A stretch of DNA of 64,000 nt, taken from NCBI GenBank assembly GCA_029449245.1, contig JANATF010000013.1:868001-932000 (forward strand). Reading direction: 5' to 3'. The stretch's first letter is position 1. Each line of letters starts with the position of its first letter. Under the pieces are notes generated by a model that was not told where the DNA came from, made no database searches, and saw nothing but the letters and a program-made list of their open reading frames with translations. Shown in pieces: positions 30,675-41,595 of this stretch. Source of the stretch: Mortierella alpina (Eukaryota; Mortierellomycota; Mortierellomycetes; Mortierellales; Mortierellaceae). Position numbers and translations under genes: made by a program.

Positions 30675-33600
30675 GTGAGACATCGTGGTCCAGACCCTCA
30701 CCCCCCTAGAAAAGGACCCCCGCACATATTGGCGGCCGTTAGAGGAAAGATAAAGCCGCCCATGCAGACACCGTACCAGAAGACAGAGACCAATAACGCG
30801 AAGGACGTCGAAAAGAGCTCTGTCATGCCCGCGCTAGGACCTCAGATTGATGCCGTCGTTCGAGAATATAGCATGGACACAGAGGATAGAGCCGGACCAG
30901 CATTCCAACCATACGATTCAAACACACCTCCGCCAACACGCGATTCCATAGAACGGTTCGATCATATCGAAATACCTCCAAGACCTCAGCAACGTCCTCT
31001 TGAAAACCGTCCCGATCAGTATCAACGACCGTTACTGCGAGCTCTGGATCGAGAAAAGAAGATCTCAGAGCAAATCAAGAGGTTGGACGAGGAACAAGCC
31101 TTGCGGGAGAAGCGAAAGCAAAAACCAAGCAAGACCAAAGCAACCAAGATAGCAAAGGTTGCAGGAGCCAGAAAGGAGTGCCAAAAGCCTAAGGAACCCA
31201 AGAAACCATCGAAGGAGAGCAAAAAGAAGACCGCCGAACTCAAGGACAAGTTGCATAAAGCCGTTCATGAGAGCAAGAACGAGGCCGAGGAACTTGCCAA
31301 GATTGCACGATTGCTGCCACGACCGATACGACTCACATGGAAGGATAGCCCCTTCAACATCCTGCAGTTCACCCGAGACGTCGAGGTTACAGGACTAAGC
31401 CTCTCTCAGCTATTGGCTTTATCCCCAGCCCTAAGACGAGTACTCGGAGATTCTCTCAAAGCGCTTCCTTCACGTGAGCAAGATGTCCTGCTAGCAAAGT
31501 ACCCAGGCTTAGGAGTGGACAGTCAGAGCCCCGAAATACATGCCTTCCTCGCCCGTTCGGATATTGCCAAGAACACCACCCACCATTTCTTGGCCACCGT
31601 GAATGGTTATCCCGTGAAGCCGTACTTGGATGGTGGAGCGTGCGTCAATGTCTGCACTCCTGAGTTCCTCAAGAAAGCCAACATTACTACCATCTCTAAC
31701 GTGTCCCGTATCACGATCCGATCCTTGGGAGGGTTATTGTCAGCTGTTGGAGAGGCAAGTCTTATCCCGCTGGACATCGCTGGACAGACGGTAGTGATCG
31801 GGTGCCTTATAATCAACAATGCACCGTGTGAGCTCCTGCTTGGACGAGGATTTCTGGAGATGACACAATGCATAACCTACTGGAACAAGGGAATGTATCA
31901 GATGAAAATCGGAGGACGAATCATTGAGATCGATGGAGGCAAGGGCCACTCACCGATGGTCATCGAGGAGACTGAGGAGGAACCGCGCTTACAGTCGGAC
32001 ATCAAGAAGGGCTACAAAGGACTCATCGAGGACAGTGAAGATTTTGACGACGATTCTGACGACGAAGAATCTCTCAGCGACACATCTACTTCGGCCGACG
32101 ATGAGAGTGACTCCAGCACGGACGAAGAATATCGTGAAGCGTTTCTCGCTGCCACTCAAAACTTGGCAAGAGAAAAGGTCGAGTTCGTGACGATGCAAGA
32201 CCTCTTGGCCGACGAGGAAGCCGGCAACATCCAAGACGTATTCCTGCTCATGGCAGTACCCAACTTTAGAGCTCCCGGTATACAACCTCAAGAGGAAACT
32301 TCCTTGGACGTGTTTGTTGCAGAACCAGCCCCCCTAAATGGCGATGCCACCACACTGCACTTCCAGAACAACGAATATGGGTTCTGCCTTGAAGCCCCAA
32401 AAAGCCGCGACGTCTTATCTGACACACCATGTCGCCTGGTCCCTGGGTTGGAAGAGCACAGGATTATGGTTGGTGACCTACCAGAGGTCGAAGAACACAT
32501 CGCCGAGATCCAACAACTCTTTAGCAAGCACACCGGAGCCTTTCCCAAAGAAGGCGAGATGTCCCGCACTATGAGAGCCGACAAGCTCAGTGCCGCAGCT
32601 TCGTTTTCAGTTCGAGAGGACGTCCCGTTCCCTAAGGCATACTCCCGCAAATACTCTCCCGGCCAGATTCGAGTACTGAACGACTACGTCACGCAGATGG
32701 AGAAGGCTGGAAAGATGAGGAAGTCATCCTCGCCAGTATCCTGCAACCCGCTGCTGGTTGAGAAGAAGGATGGCTCGTACCGCGTCTGTGTCAACTTCAT
32801 CCCCGTAAACAAGCTCATCAGACCCATGGCGTGGCCAATCCCAGACGCCCACATGGAGATTAACAAGCTTCAGGGGTGCAGCTGGCTCAGCTTCTGGGAT
32901 TGCAAGGACGGCTACCTGCAGTCCCCAATCGAGGAGCAATGCCGGTACCTCACCGCTGTCTCGTTTCCAGAAGGACTTTGGGAATACAACTTTCTCCCTA
33001 TGGGTCTCATCGACTCTATGCAATGGTATAGTCGCCATATGGGAGATGTCTTTAATACCCCTGAGCTTTCAGGAAAGCTAGCAACGTTCGTGGACGACAT
33101 GGGTACCGGTACCGATACCTTTGAAGAGCACATGGTCCGTGTGGCCAATATCTTGGCACGGATGGACGAGGTGAACGGCTCCTTTGCGGGTAACAAGTCA
33201 GGGTTCTTTGTCCAGCGTCGAGAGTTTCTGGGTAGAGTCATTGGTCCGGAAGGCATCAGCATCCACCCCAAGAAACTGATGAAAATCGCCATGTGGCCCA
33301 TGCCCAAGAACGTCCGAGAACTCCGCCAGTTTGTAGGATTTGCTTTGTTCCTGGGTGCTCACGTGTCTGCCTTCACCAAGATCGCCATCCCGTTGTTTGA
33401 ACTGTATAAATACGACAAGCGGCCCGCCACCTTCATCAAGATGTGGGAAAAGGACGCCAAGTATCCAACTGCTTTCACTCAGATGCAACAAGGATTGGTT
33501 GGAAGCCCCGTCCTCGTCATCATTGACCACAAAAGGCCCGTGATCATGTCCGCCGATACCTCCGATGTGTGTACAGGCTATGTTATGGCGCATGCGGCGA

Positions 33601-35209
33601 ACATCGACGACGATAATAACATCACCATCTACACCAAATACCGACCTATCTTATTCGGAAGCCGCAAACTGTCAGGACCAGAGACTCGATATTTTGCAAC
33701 TGAACGAGAGTTGCTAGGCTTCGTATACGCCTTGAAAAAGAACGAACACTTACTCTTGGACAAGACCATCCACGCGTTCCTGGACCACCGGGCCTTGTTG
33801 TATCTGCACAATTTACAGTTTCAGAATGCCAGGTTGACCCGATGGACTCTGTACGTTGCTCGCTTCAAAATTGACATCCATCATCGACCTGGCAAGGACA
33901 TGCAAGACTCTGATCCGTTGTCTCGAGTGCCTGGAGATGGGACCATCCCTACATACGGATTGGAGGATGAGATAAATGATATGGGCGGTTTGAGATTAGT
34001 GGCAGTGATTGAGATCGACGAAGAGCCTTACGCCTCCATCGCCGCCTGGCTCCAAGGACTACCCATAACTCACCTATCTCTGTCTCAGATGAGAGATATA
34101 AGAATCAGAGCCCTCAAGTACTTCATCCTGGATGGTAGACTCATGCAACGAACGGTCGGCGCCTCTCCACGCACGTATGTCCCTCCTCATGAAAGGCAGA
34201 ATATCATAGATGCGCTCCATGGATCCAGCACCAACGGTCATCTTGGAATTACAGGCACCTACAGGTGGGCTTCCATTGCCTATTTCTGGCCGGGCCAGTT
34301 CGAAGACATCAGGCAGGCTATCCAATCCTGCGACGCGTGTCAACGGTTCCAGAAGCGCGACTCGACACGCCACCGTCATCACCGCATTCCGCCTCCGCCC
34401 TCCATTTTCTTGGTCGTGGGCATGGATCTGGTGGGACCCTTGCCACTGTCTTACGGGAAGCAGTATGTGCTCAACCTCATCGACTACACCTCCAGTTGGG
34501 TAGAGTCCATAGCCCTAAGTAACATCCAAGGTCAAACCATCAGGAAAGAGGTCGAACGTTGCTGGTTTAGACGATATGGATACCCACAGGTCATCATTAC
34601 CGATAACGGCTCCTCCCTGGCTCAAGGCGCCTTTAGACTGGAGTGTGATATGCAAGGCATCAAGATCGCCGCTGCCGCCGCCTATCACCCACAAACCAAC
34701 GGAAAGGTGGAACGGTATAACGGATTCATGAGTCGGCAAATCAGCAAATGTTTGGCGGAAGAGAAACTACCACCTGAAGAATGGAGGCGAATGTTGGAAA
34801 AAGTCGCATGGACATGGAATACGATGGAGAAAGACGATCAAGGTTACTCACCTTTTGAAGTTCTGTACGGACAGCCAGCTCGCAACAAGCTAGATAATGC
34901 TTACAATCGTGCAGTGGAGGACGAGGTGGATTTGCTGGCTTTAAACCGACACAGACAAGGGATGTTGGCACAAGTTAGAGAAACCGCGGTCAGCCGGATC
35001 CAAGAATATCATGAGGATAAAGAGCGGCGCTCTACTCTCTTACCTCCAAGAAAATATCGAATCGGACAGCCAGTCCTTGTCTACCGTGCCGACCTCGATA
35101 ATCGACGATCTGGGAAGCTATTGCCAAAGTGGAACGGACCATATCATATCCTTGAGAAAAGAGCCGGAGGAGCATATGTTCTGGCTCAACGACGCGGGTC
35201 ACATCGAAC
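30675..35209 (+). pseudogene. pol: Element F pol, main part
   Basis: A long Pol in the -1 frame relative to gag (first displayed codon is GTG, so frameshift expression is likely). Domains: Lys-rich linker, protease with LDGGACVNV near residue 318, acidic stretch, RT with FVDD near 806 in place of the common YxDD, RNase H (SADTSD near 959), integrase zinc domain (HGSSTNGH, CDACQ) near 1180, and core Asp about 1250, Asp about 1309, Glu about 1344. No chromodomain is visible. Codons after 35209 belong to E's LTR; the true end, with an in-frame stop, is at 41374-41443. The frame is otherwise intact. Confidence 0.9.
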
Positions 35210-35400
35210 TGAAACGTATAGTGGAATTGTGAGAGTCAAGGAGACAAAGAGATGATGTTTATTCTTTGCCGAGGCAGGACTATTAAGTAGGCGTCCTGCC
35301 ACAGGCTAACTATACACTCAATGAACTTTGATAAAAAGGGAAGTGGTCTCCAATTTAAAGAGGTACACTCCCTAGACCAAGGTAGGTCCAGTACGTTACA
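35210..35400 (-). repeat. Element E 3' LTR
   Basis: 191 bp; ends TGAAACGTA and TACGTTACA are imperfect inverted repeats. The polypurine tract (rc of AGCTCCCCCCGAG) abuts at 35401. An AATAAA motif lies on the element strand, consistent with polyadenylation. Confidence 0.94.
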
Positions 35401-35458
35401 AGCTCCCCCCGAGATTTGATCTAGAATATCTGCTGTTGGGTAAGAGGTAGGTAACTAA

Positions 35459-35707
35459 TGAGGGTAAAAGTGAAAAACCTCATGAAATATAAACTATTGT
35501 GCGAGGGTAAAAATATGAAAAACCTCAGGATGCTCTTTGGATGATGATGGAGGGAAAAGTGGAAACCTCCTGATATGCGAGGGTAAAAATTAGAAAAACC
35601 TCTTGATGTGTTTTGCAGGGATAAAAGTGTGAAAAACCCTTTCAGGAACAGACACGCGCCTGTCAGTCCTTCTCTATGGGGAAAACGCATGGCGTGAAAA
35701 ACCCCAT
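35459..35707 (-). repeat. Array of six short hairpins in the E 3' non-coding region
   Basis: Inverted repeats at 35459-35482 (TGAGG/CCTCA), 35503-35526 (GAGG/CCTC), 35549-35570 (GGAGG/CCTCC), 35579-35602 (GAGG/CCTC), 35617-35640 (AGGG/CCCT) and 35676-35707 (ATGGGG/CCCCAT, with an inner ACGC/GCGT). Loops are A-rich on the plus strand and therefore U-rich in the transcript. Stem bases differ between units and between E and D but stay paired. Confidence 0.75.
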
Positions 35708-35731
35708 CAAGCTATCTGCTTGTTGCCGTTC

Positions 35732-38700
35732 TTACAGCTTGCCAGCATGCTTCTTTGAAGCTGGTCTTCTTTTGCTCTTTCTACTCTGACTGGCATTTTG
35801 AACGATCTCTTTTTGCTGAAGCTTGTGTTGTCTAAGCGCTCTCTTTTCTGCCTTTTCTCTCTTCTTATTTTGTTTGGCAACGAGGTGCGGATTGCTTTGC
35901 TTTAGACGCTTCCAGTATTGTCTGATCAGAGTGTCTGAATCAAAATTGCGATATGGAATTCGCTGATTGTGTGAAGAGTCGTATCCTTTCCACTTAACAG
36001 TGTACTCCACTCCCTCCCCAGAAAAGTCGTGTCCTACAATGGCTTCGACTTCATACGACTCGGCACTAGGAGCATCCAAAGCCTGAGTGACGCGTTTAAG
36101 TTGTTCTGGAGAATAATTGCGAGCGAGCTTTTGATTTGTAACATCCAATAGGGTGTAGGAGCCATTGTCAGAGCGAGACATAACTTTGAATGGGCCATGA
36201 TATTTAGGCGAGAGTTTGCCATCTGGTGTTTCTTCTCTGGTCATGACAAAAGTGCCAGGAGGAAAGTCCAGTATACGATGCGATCGATTGAACTTGTCGA
36301 TCATTTTACGCTGAGTGTCTGCACTTTTGTTCGCAATTGCGGGGTACACCAAATTTGTCAGGTACTCTAACCGCTCTTCTAGTTCTTCTTCAGTCATTAA
36401 ATGTGATTCGGCAGATGAAAAGTCTGTCAAGCCTGCAAATGAACGACCGAAAAATAAAGAAAAAGGTGTGGAGTTGTGAAGGCTAGCCGCTTTAGTGTTC
36501 AACTGGAGCTGAACCATGGGAAGATAAGAATCCCATGTCTCTGTGCGACCTTCTAGCTGCTTTCGGAGATTGTCTTTAAGAGATCGAACGAAACGCTCTG
36601 CAACTCCATTAGACCTTGGGTGATACGGTGTGGATAGACGATGGTCAACCTGCAGCTTTTGCGCCATGAGCTTGATAACAGCATCCACAAACTCGGCTCC
36701 ATTGTCGCTCTGGATGATCTTTGGGAATCCAATACCACAAAACAGTTTGAATAGCACGCGGGCTACTGTCTCTGCTTCTTTGTTAGGTAACGGCTCTAAG
36801 AAGACAAATCTGGTACAGACGTCAACCATAACCAGCGCAAAGTTATTGCCTTGTGTGCTAACCTCGAACGAGGCGAGATCTATAGCGACATGTTCTCCTG
36901 GGAGACGCGCATGGATTGCTTTTAATGGGTGATATCCTTTGCGAGCAATGTTGAAATGCTGACAGGGTCCACACTGACTAACCCAAGTTAGACAATCTTC
37001 TCGAAGTTTAGGCCAGGTGTAACCTTGCTCGTGGATCGCTTGAACCATAGCATTACTTCCAGGATGACCAAATTCGTGAACACGTTTTAGCATCTGCTTG
37101 CGTTCTTCAACGTCCAAGATTGTGTCTCTTGGGGTGTCTTCGGTCTGCATCGCATGTGCGTATGGTGCGTTGGGAACAACGCTTGGCGGAGTCAGGCTTT
37201 CTGCCAACTCTGCAGAAGAGATACTCAATGGTCCTTCCTCCAAGAGTGGAACTGTCGTCCTCTGACTTGACCTGGTCGCTGCTGCGATTTGATGCTTGTT
37301 GGTCCTATTTTGGCTTGGGGCTTTAGAAGCAGGCCAAAGCTCATCTGGGTATGCTCTGGACAAAGCGTCCGGAATGACATTCAACAGTCCTGGACGATAC
37401 ACGCACTCAAAATCGTAGTTGAGAAGGGTTGCTTTCCAGTTCGTAATGATCTGCGGGAGCTCATCTTGTTCATGGATGTACGTCAGAGGTCTGTGGTCGG
37501 TGTAGAGAACAAACTTTCTTCCCCACAAGAAATAATGAAACTTCATGAGAGCAAACATTATGCCTAAAAGTTCTTTCTTGTAAGTTGGGTAGTTTTTCTC
37601 GTGCTTGTGCAGCGCTCTTGACTGAAAGGAAATGTAATTGATCTCGCTATGATCATCTCTCCCCCTGGGCAGTTGATAAAGCATAACACCTAGCCCGTCG
37701 TTGGAGGCATCCGTAGCGGCATAGAACATTAACAGAAAATTTGCAAATTTCAGGATGGGTGCTCTTTTCATCAAATAACGAAAGGCATCGAAGCATCGCT
37801 TCTCCAGATCGTTCAGGATGAATTTTCCTTTCTTATTACGCAACGCATCTAATGGGCCCGAGAGTGTACTATGCATGGCAATGTATCCTCGAAAGTGGTT
37901 GAACATGCCATTGTACCTCTGGATCATTTTGTTGTTCGTGGGGTAAGGCCACGTTTCTACATTAGCCAGTTTCTCAATGTTAATGCGTTTGCCGTCTTTG
38001 CTGATAATGAATCCAAGCAAGAGGACTTCTGTGCTGAGTAAGTGACACTTCTCCTTATTGATAATTAAACCCACTTCCGTGAGAAGCTTAAGGACTGAGA
38101 TGACATGAGTGATATGCTCTTCAATAGACTGTGAATAGATAACGATATCATCCACATAGTTGTCAGAATAATGCACATGTCCGAGTAACTGCGACATGGC
38201 TCGTTGAAAGATGCTTGTCAACGGCTTCAATCCAAAGGGCGCTCTTGCGAACATGTACTGCTTTCCACCATGAGTGAATGCAGTCAGAGGTTGGCTTGCT
38301 TTATCAATTGGCATGCGGTGATATGCCTGGGAGAGATCAATAGTAGAAAAGTACTTTGCTCCTGCCATCTTGGCGTGAACGTCAGTGATCAGTGGCAAGG
38401 GGAAATTGTCTGTATCCTCTAGCTGGCGGTTCAGCGTGCGAGGATCAAGGCAGACACGAAACTTGGTGATGTTCCCATCCAGGTCTCTTCTGGAGGCCAT
38501 GGTAAGAGAATTATTGTATGGACAGCCTTTCGGTGCTGGCACAATGACACCCGTGTCCCACCAGGTTTGGATCGTACTATCAACTTCCTCTTTCTCTGTT
38601 TGAGCGTAAAACGGGCGTGATCTTTCTTGTATCCTACAGCCAGGCCTTACTTTCAGAGATACGCTCATTGACTCGAGAGTGCAGTGCGTCTTCGGGTCAA

Positions 38701-41107
38701 TTCTGGCATTGGCCTTCAGGTGTGGCTCTAGTTCATTTACGAAAATTGCTTTTTGTTTGATGAATTCTGGGGTGCGTTCTTCTGCAGGAGGTTCCTTGGG
38801 AATGAGCGAAGCTTTCTCATCATAGGGTACCCAGAGGAACTCCTCCTCTCTTGGTGGCGGCATTGCCATTCCTGTAATGGCGTAACCGAACCTAGCAAAG
38901 AGATCCATTCCTATGATAAAGTCATAGTACTCCAGAGCCATAACATAGACATGGCGTTCTACGGATCTTTTGTTGCATACAAGTTGCACTTTGTCACAAG
39001 TGACGATGCTTTGAGTGCTGGTGCCTGCCTCAATCATAGCAATTGAGTCATTGGGCTTCTTGTAATAACGAATTGCCAGATCGTCTGCGAGTTCTTTGCT
39101 GATGAGAGATGTAGTGGCTCCAGGGTCCAACAGAGCGGTACACATTGCGCCCATCACGCTAATAGGCACAGCTATTCTGTTGTCACCAGGTGCGGAACCC
39201 TTGAACGCATAGGCTTCTTTCAGAAATACGTAGGGCAACGAGGTGTAGGAAGAGAACATAGAATGTTTATTTAATTCAATGCCTTCCATCTGAGTGTCCT
39301 CAGATATTCTGCTGAACGCTCCAACAGTCTTTTGATACTTGGAACTATCTCTAGACTGGGTAGGCTGCTTGCCAGAGCGTTCATCTCGGCTCTTCCTTTC
39401 CTGGTCGTTTTGCCAGCGAAAGCAATCTTCCTTCTCATGCCTGAGATGTTTGTCTCTGCACTTGGCTGAATAAGGGCAGAGCTCTCTTTTGCCATGACTT
39501 TGTCTAGGCTTCTTGTAGACCCGGTCTCTGCGGTCGCCGTCTCTACGGTCTCGGTCCCTGTTATCCCTGCGGTCGCGGTCCCTGTTGTCCCCTCCGGGAC
39601 TGGGCCTCTTTTGGAGCACAGGTGCTGGAGCTCTGTCAGAATACTCTGACCTTGCTTTAACCTGGGATCGATCCGCAGCTTGGGCGCCCGCCTTGCCACC
39701 ATACTTCTTGATGAAGTACAGGGTGTGGTCGGTCTTGGAGCCTTCCATCGCTCCTGGGGTCTTGGTCAGGAACTCGAGGTATTTCTTGATGGACTTAACC
39801 TCATCAAAGGAGCCATACTCCTTGATCGTTGCTTGGAAGCCGACATCGGATAAATGATTGCCAAGCGCCTTAATCAGGATTGTGCAACCATCATCTGGAA
39901 ATTTGGCGGCCTCAATGAGCGGCGTGAGGCGCTGAGTGAACGCTAAGAACGTTTCACCAACTTTGGGTCTGGCTGTGAGCACTTCGTCCGCAAGGTGTGC
40001 TTCCAAGAGTTCAAACTTGAGAGCCTTGTTCAGACATGCGACCACTTGCTTCCAAGTCCGTTTCTTGAGAGGGATGTCCATAATGAGTTCTTGATACTCC
40101 TTGGCAAGACCAACCTTTGAGATAGCACTGGGCATGTAATCCCAGGCCATTTTGTCAAAGAGGTCGTCCGAGAGATTTCTTCTGAAGACCCTTTCGAAGT
40201 CGTCTCTGAACTTAACTACGCGGCGAGCCATCTCTCTGACCATGTCCTCCGTCGGAAGTGCTGACACGTCCAGATCGAGCTCGGGCGAGTCCTTGAAAGT
40301 CTTCTTCTTGACCTTAGAGAAGTCGACCTCATCCGTGTTTTCGATAAGCGGGATGTACTCCTCGCGGAAGATGCGGTATAGAGCGCTGTGCTCGGGATTG
40401 GACTTGTCCCATTTGACTGAGAACTTGGCTTTAGGAGCTTCCTCGACTTTCTCGAGTTCTTGAGGGGCCTCATCTTCTTCATAGCCGAAGGTGAGCGATT
40501 GCTGGATGGAGGCGATGTCCTTCCGGATGTCCTCGCATTCTTGGGTGACGGCTGAGAGTAATTCCTCCTTTTGCGCGATAAGTTTCCTCGTCGCTCTCTC
40601 GATTCTTGATTGCTCCACACGGATGTGTTTCATCTGGATGACCGCGTCGTGGAAACGAGTGTGGATCAATCCAATTGTTCTTGACCTGGCTCGAAGCCGG
40701 TCCTTGCGACGACTGAGGAGTTTCTGGAGATCTTCCTTGGTAGGGTTGCCAACACCACCAATTTCAAAATCCTCTTCTTCCTCGTCTTCAACCGTGAAGG
40801 TTGATAGGAGCTTGTTAAGAGCGTCCACTTCTTGGGAGGACTCAGAGAAGTGTGACTCCTCGTCAGTGTCCATAGGCGATGGTCCTTCGCCCTCGTCTTC
40901 GGAAGCCTCAGGGCTAGTGGGCTCCGAATGCGAGTCTCTAATGGTAGCAGAGGCGTCTGCTGAACTTGTAGACGCGACAGCTGGAGCTGAAGCGTTAGCG
41001 GCGTCTGCTGGGGGTGCAGCAGTGGCGGCGGTTGCTGGGGCGATAGCGGCGTCTGCTGGGGTTGCAGCGGCAGGGGCATTGGCACCGGAGCGTCGTCGGG
41101 GTGCCAT
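35732..41107 (-). CDS. gag-pol: Gag-Pol polyprotein of element E
   Basis: 1791 residues in one frame, so no frameshift is needed. Order: Ala/Pro-rich start, acidic region, helical coiled-coil-like segment (about 135-200), capsid-like region, Arg/Asp repeats (DRDRRDNRDRD), an unusual CX5CX6HX4C knuckle near 545-560, protease with DPGA near 660, RT YVDD near 984, RNase H (TDASND near 1129), integrase HHCC about 1345-1390, core Asp about 1409, Asp about 1466, Glu about 1504, chromodomain about 1685-1715, and a basic tail. All integrase and RT catalytic residues are visible. It is the intact counterpart of the split D gene. ATG 41107 is 70 bp downstream of the 5' LTR. Confidence 0.95.
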   Translation of the reverse strand: MAPRRRSGANAPAAATPADAAIAPATAATAAPPADAANASAPAVASTSSADASATIRDSHSEPTSPEASEDEGEGPSPMDTDEESHFSESSQEVDALNKLLSTFTVEDEEEEDFEIGGVGNPTKEDLQKLLSRRKDRLRARSRTIGLIHTRFHDAVIQMKHIRVEQSRIERATRKLIAQKEELLSAVTQECEDIRKDIASIQQSLTFGYEEDEAPQELEKVEEAPKAKFSVKWDKSNPEHSALYRIFREEYIPLIENTDEVDFSKVKKKTFKDSPELDLDVSALPTEDMVREMARRVVKFRDDFERVFRRNLSDDLFDKMAWDYMPSAISKVGLAKEYQELIMDIPLKKRTWKQVVACLNKALKFELLEAHLADEVLTARPKVGETFLAFTQRLTPLIEAAKFPDDGCTILIKALGNHLSDVGFQATIKEYGSFDEVKSIKKYLEFLTKTPGAMEGSKTDHTLYFIKKYGGKAGAQAADRSQVKARSEYSDRAPAPVLQKRPSPGGDNRDRDRRDNRDRDRRDGDRRDRVYKKPRQSHGKRELCPYSAKCRDKHLRHEKEDCFRWQNDQERKSRDERSGKQPTQSRDSSKYQKTVGAFSRISEDTQMEGIELNKHSMFSSYTSLPYVFLKEAYAFKGSAPGDNRIAVPISVMGAMCTALLDPGATTSLISKELADDLAIRYYKKPNDSIAMIEAGTSTQSIVTCDKVQLVCNKRSVERHVYVMALEYYDFIIGMDLFARFGYAITGMAMPPPREEEFLWVPYDEKASLIPKEPPAEERTPEFIKQKAIFVNELEPHLKANARIDPKTHCTLESMSVSLKVRPGCRIQERSRPFYAQTEKEEVDSTIQTWWDTGVIVPAPKGCPYNNSLTMASRRDLDGNITKFRVCLDPRTLNRQLEDTDNFPLPLITDVHAKMAGAKYFSTIDLSQAYHRMPIDKASQPLTAFTHGGKQYMFARAPFGLKPLTSIFQRAMSQLLGHVHYSDNYVDDIVIYSQSIEEHITHVISVLKLLTEVGLIINKEKCHLLSTEVLLLGFIISKDGKRINIEKLANVETWPYPTNNKMIQRYNGMFNHFRGYIAMHSTLSGPLDALRNKKGKFILNDLEKRCFDAFRYLMKRAPILKFANFLLMFYAATDASNDGLGVMLYQLPRGRDDHSEINYISFQSRALHKHEKNYPTYKKELLGIMFALMKFHYFLWGRKFVLYTDHRPLTYIHEQDELPQIITNWKATLLNYDFECVYRPGLLNVIPDALSRAYPDELWPASKAPSQNRTNKHQIAAATRSSQRTTVPLLEEGPLSISSAELAESLTPPSVVPNAPYAHAMQTEDTPRDTILDVEERKQMLKRVHEFGHPGSNAMVQAIHEQGYTWPKLREDCLTWVSQCGPCQHFNIARKGYHPLKAIHARLPGEHVAIDLASFEVSTQGNNFALVMVDVCTRFVFLEPLPNKEAETVARVLFKLFCGIGFPKIIQSDNGAEFVDAVIKLMAQKLQVDHRLSTPYHPRSNGVAERFVRSLKDNLRKQLEGRTETWDSYLPMVQLQLNTKAASLHNSTPFSLFFGRSFAGLTDFSSAESHLMTEEELEERLEYLTNLVYPAIANKSADTQRKMIDKFNRSHRILDFPPGTFVMTREETPDGKLSPKYHGPFKVMSRSDNGSYTLLDVTNQKLARNYSPEQLKRVTQALDAPSAESYEVEAIVGHDFSGEGVEYTVKWKGYDSSHNQRIPYRNFDSDTLIRQYWKRLKQSNPHLVAKQNKKREKAEKRALRQHKLQQKEIVQNASQSRKSKRRPASKKHAGKL

Positions 41108-41177
41108 GATGAGTGATTGAGAATTCTTTTGTGTGTGTATATGAGGGTGTATGGGGGTTCTTATGACCTTGAAAAAA

Positions 41178-41368
41178 TGAAACGTATAGTGGAATTGTGA
41201 GAGTCAAGGAGACAAAGAGATGATGTTTATTCTTTGCCGAGGCAGGACTATTAAGTAGGCGTCCTGCCACAGGCTAACTATACACTCAATGAACTTTGAT
41301 AAAAAGGGAAGTGGTCTCCAATTTAAAGAGGTACACTCCCTAGACCAAGGTAGGTCCAGTACGTTACA
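41178..41368 (-). repeat. Element E 5' LTR
   Basis: 191 bp, apparently identical to 35210-35400. The leader to the ATG (41108-41177) is short and has no clear tRNA-type TGG site; how E is primed is not evident. Confidence 0.94.
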
Positions 41369-41443
41369 CGAACGATATACAAGCAAGGACGTCCTGTCAA
41401 CCATACGAACCTCAAGCCTTATCGAGTTAGCAAGACGGCGTGA
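41369..41443 (+). pseudogene. pol: Element F pol, displaced C-terminal end
   Basis: After the second TSD copy, 24 codons in the F pol frame (ending NLKPYRVSKTA, a typical Ty3/gypsy Pol terminus) lead to TGA at 41441-41443. The match in frame confirms that E split the gene. Confidence 0.85.
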
Positions 41444-41526
41444 GTCAAGAGAACACGACTGTAGAAGTAGAATCGACATGGAGGACGTGAAGGATAAAGA
41501 AAAATGAGAGGGGAAAGGGAAGCGAA

Positions 41527-41545
41527 GAGGAAAAGGAAAGAAAAG

Positions 41546-41595
<50 letters not shown>

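Larger units (their letters stand above)
35210..41368 (-). mobile_element. Complete family-4 chromovirus E
   Basis: Full-length 6159-bp element with two 191-bp LTRs that look identical, one long gag-pol ORF, a polypurine tract and a hairpin-bearing 3' region. A perfect 5-bp TSD, CGAAC, is at 35205-35209 and 41369-41373. It sits 24 codons before the end of F pol. It is the youngest member of its nest. Confidence 0.96.

Noticed and set aside
35228-35400. Shorter E LTR starting at TGTGAGAGTC
   Set aside because: Identity between the two copies begins 18 bp earlier at TGAAACGTA, and only that border gives the perfect CGAAC duplication.
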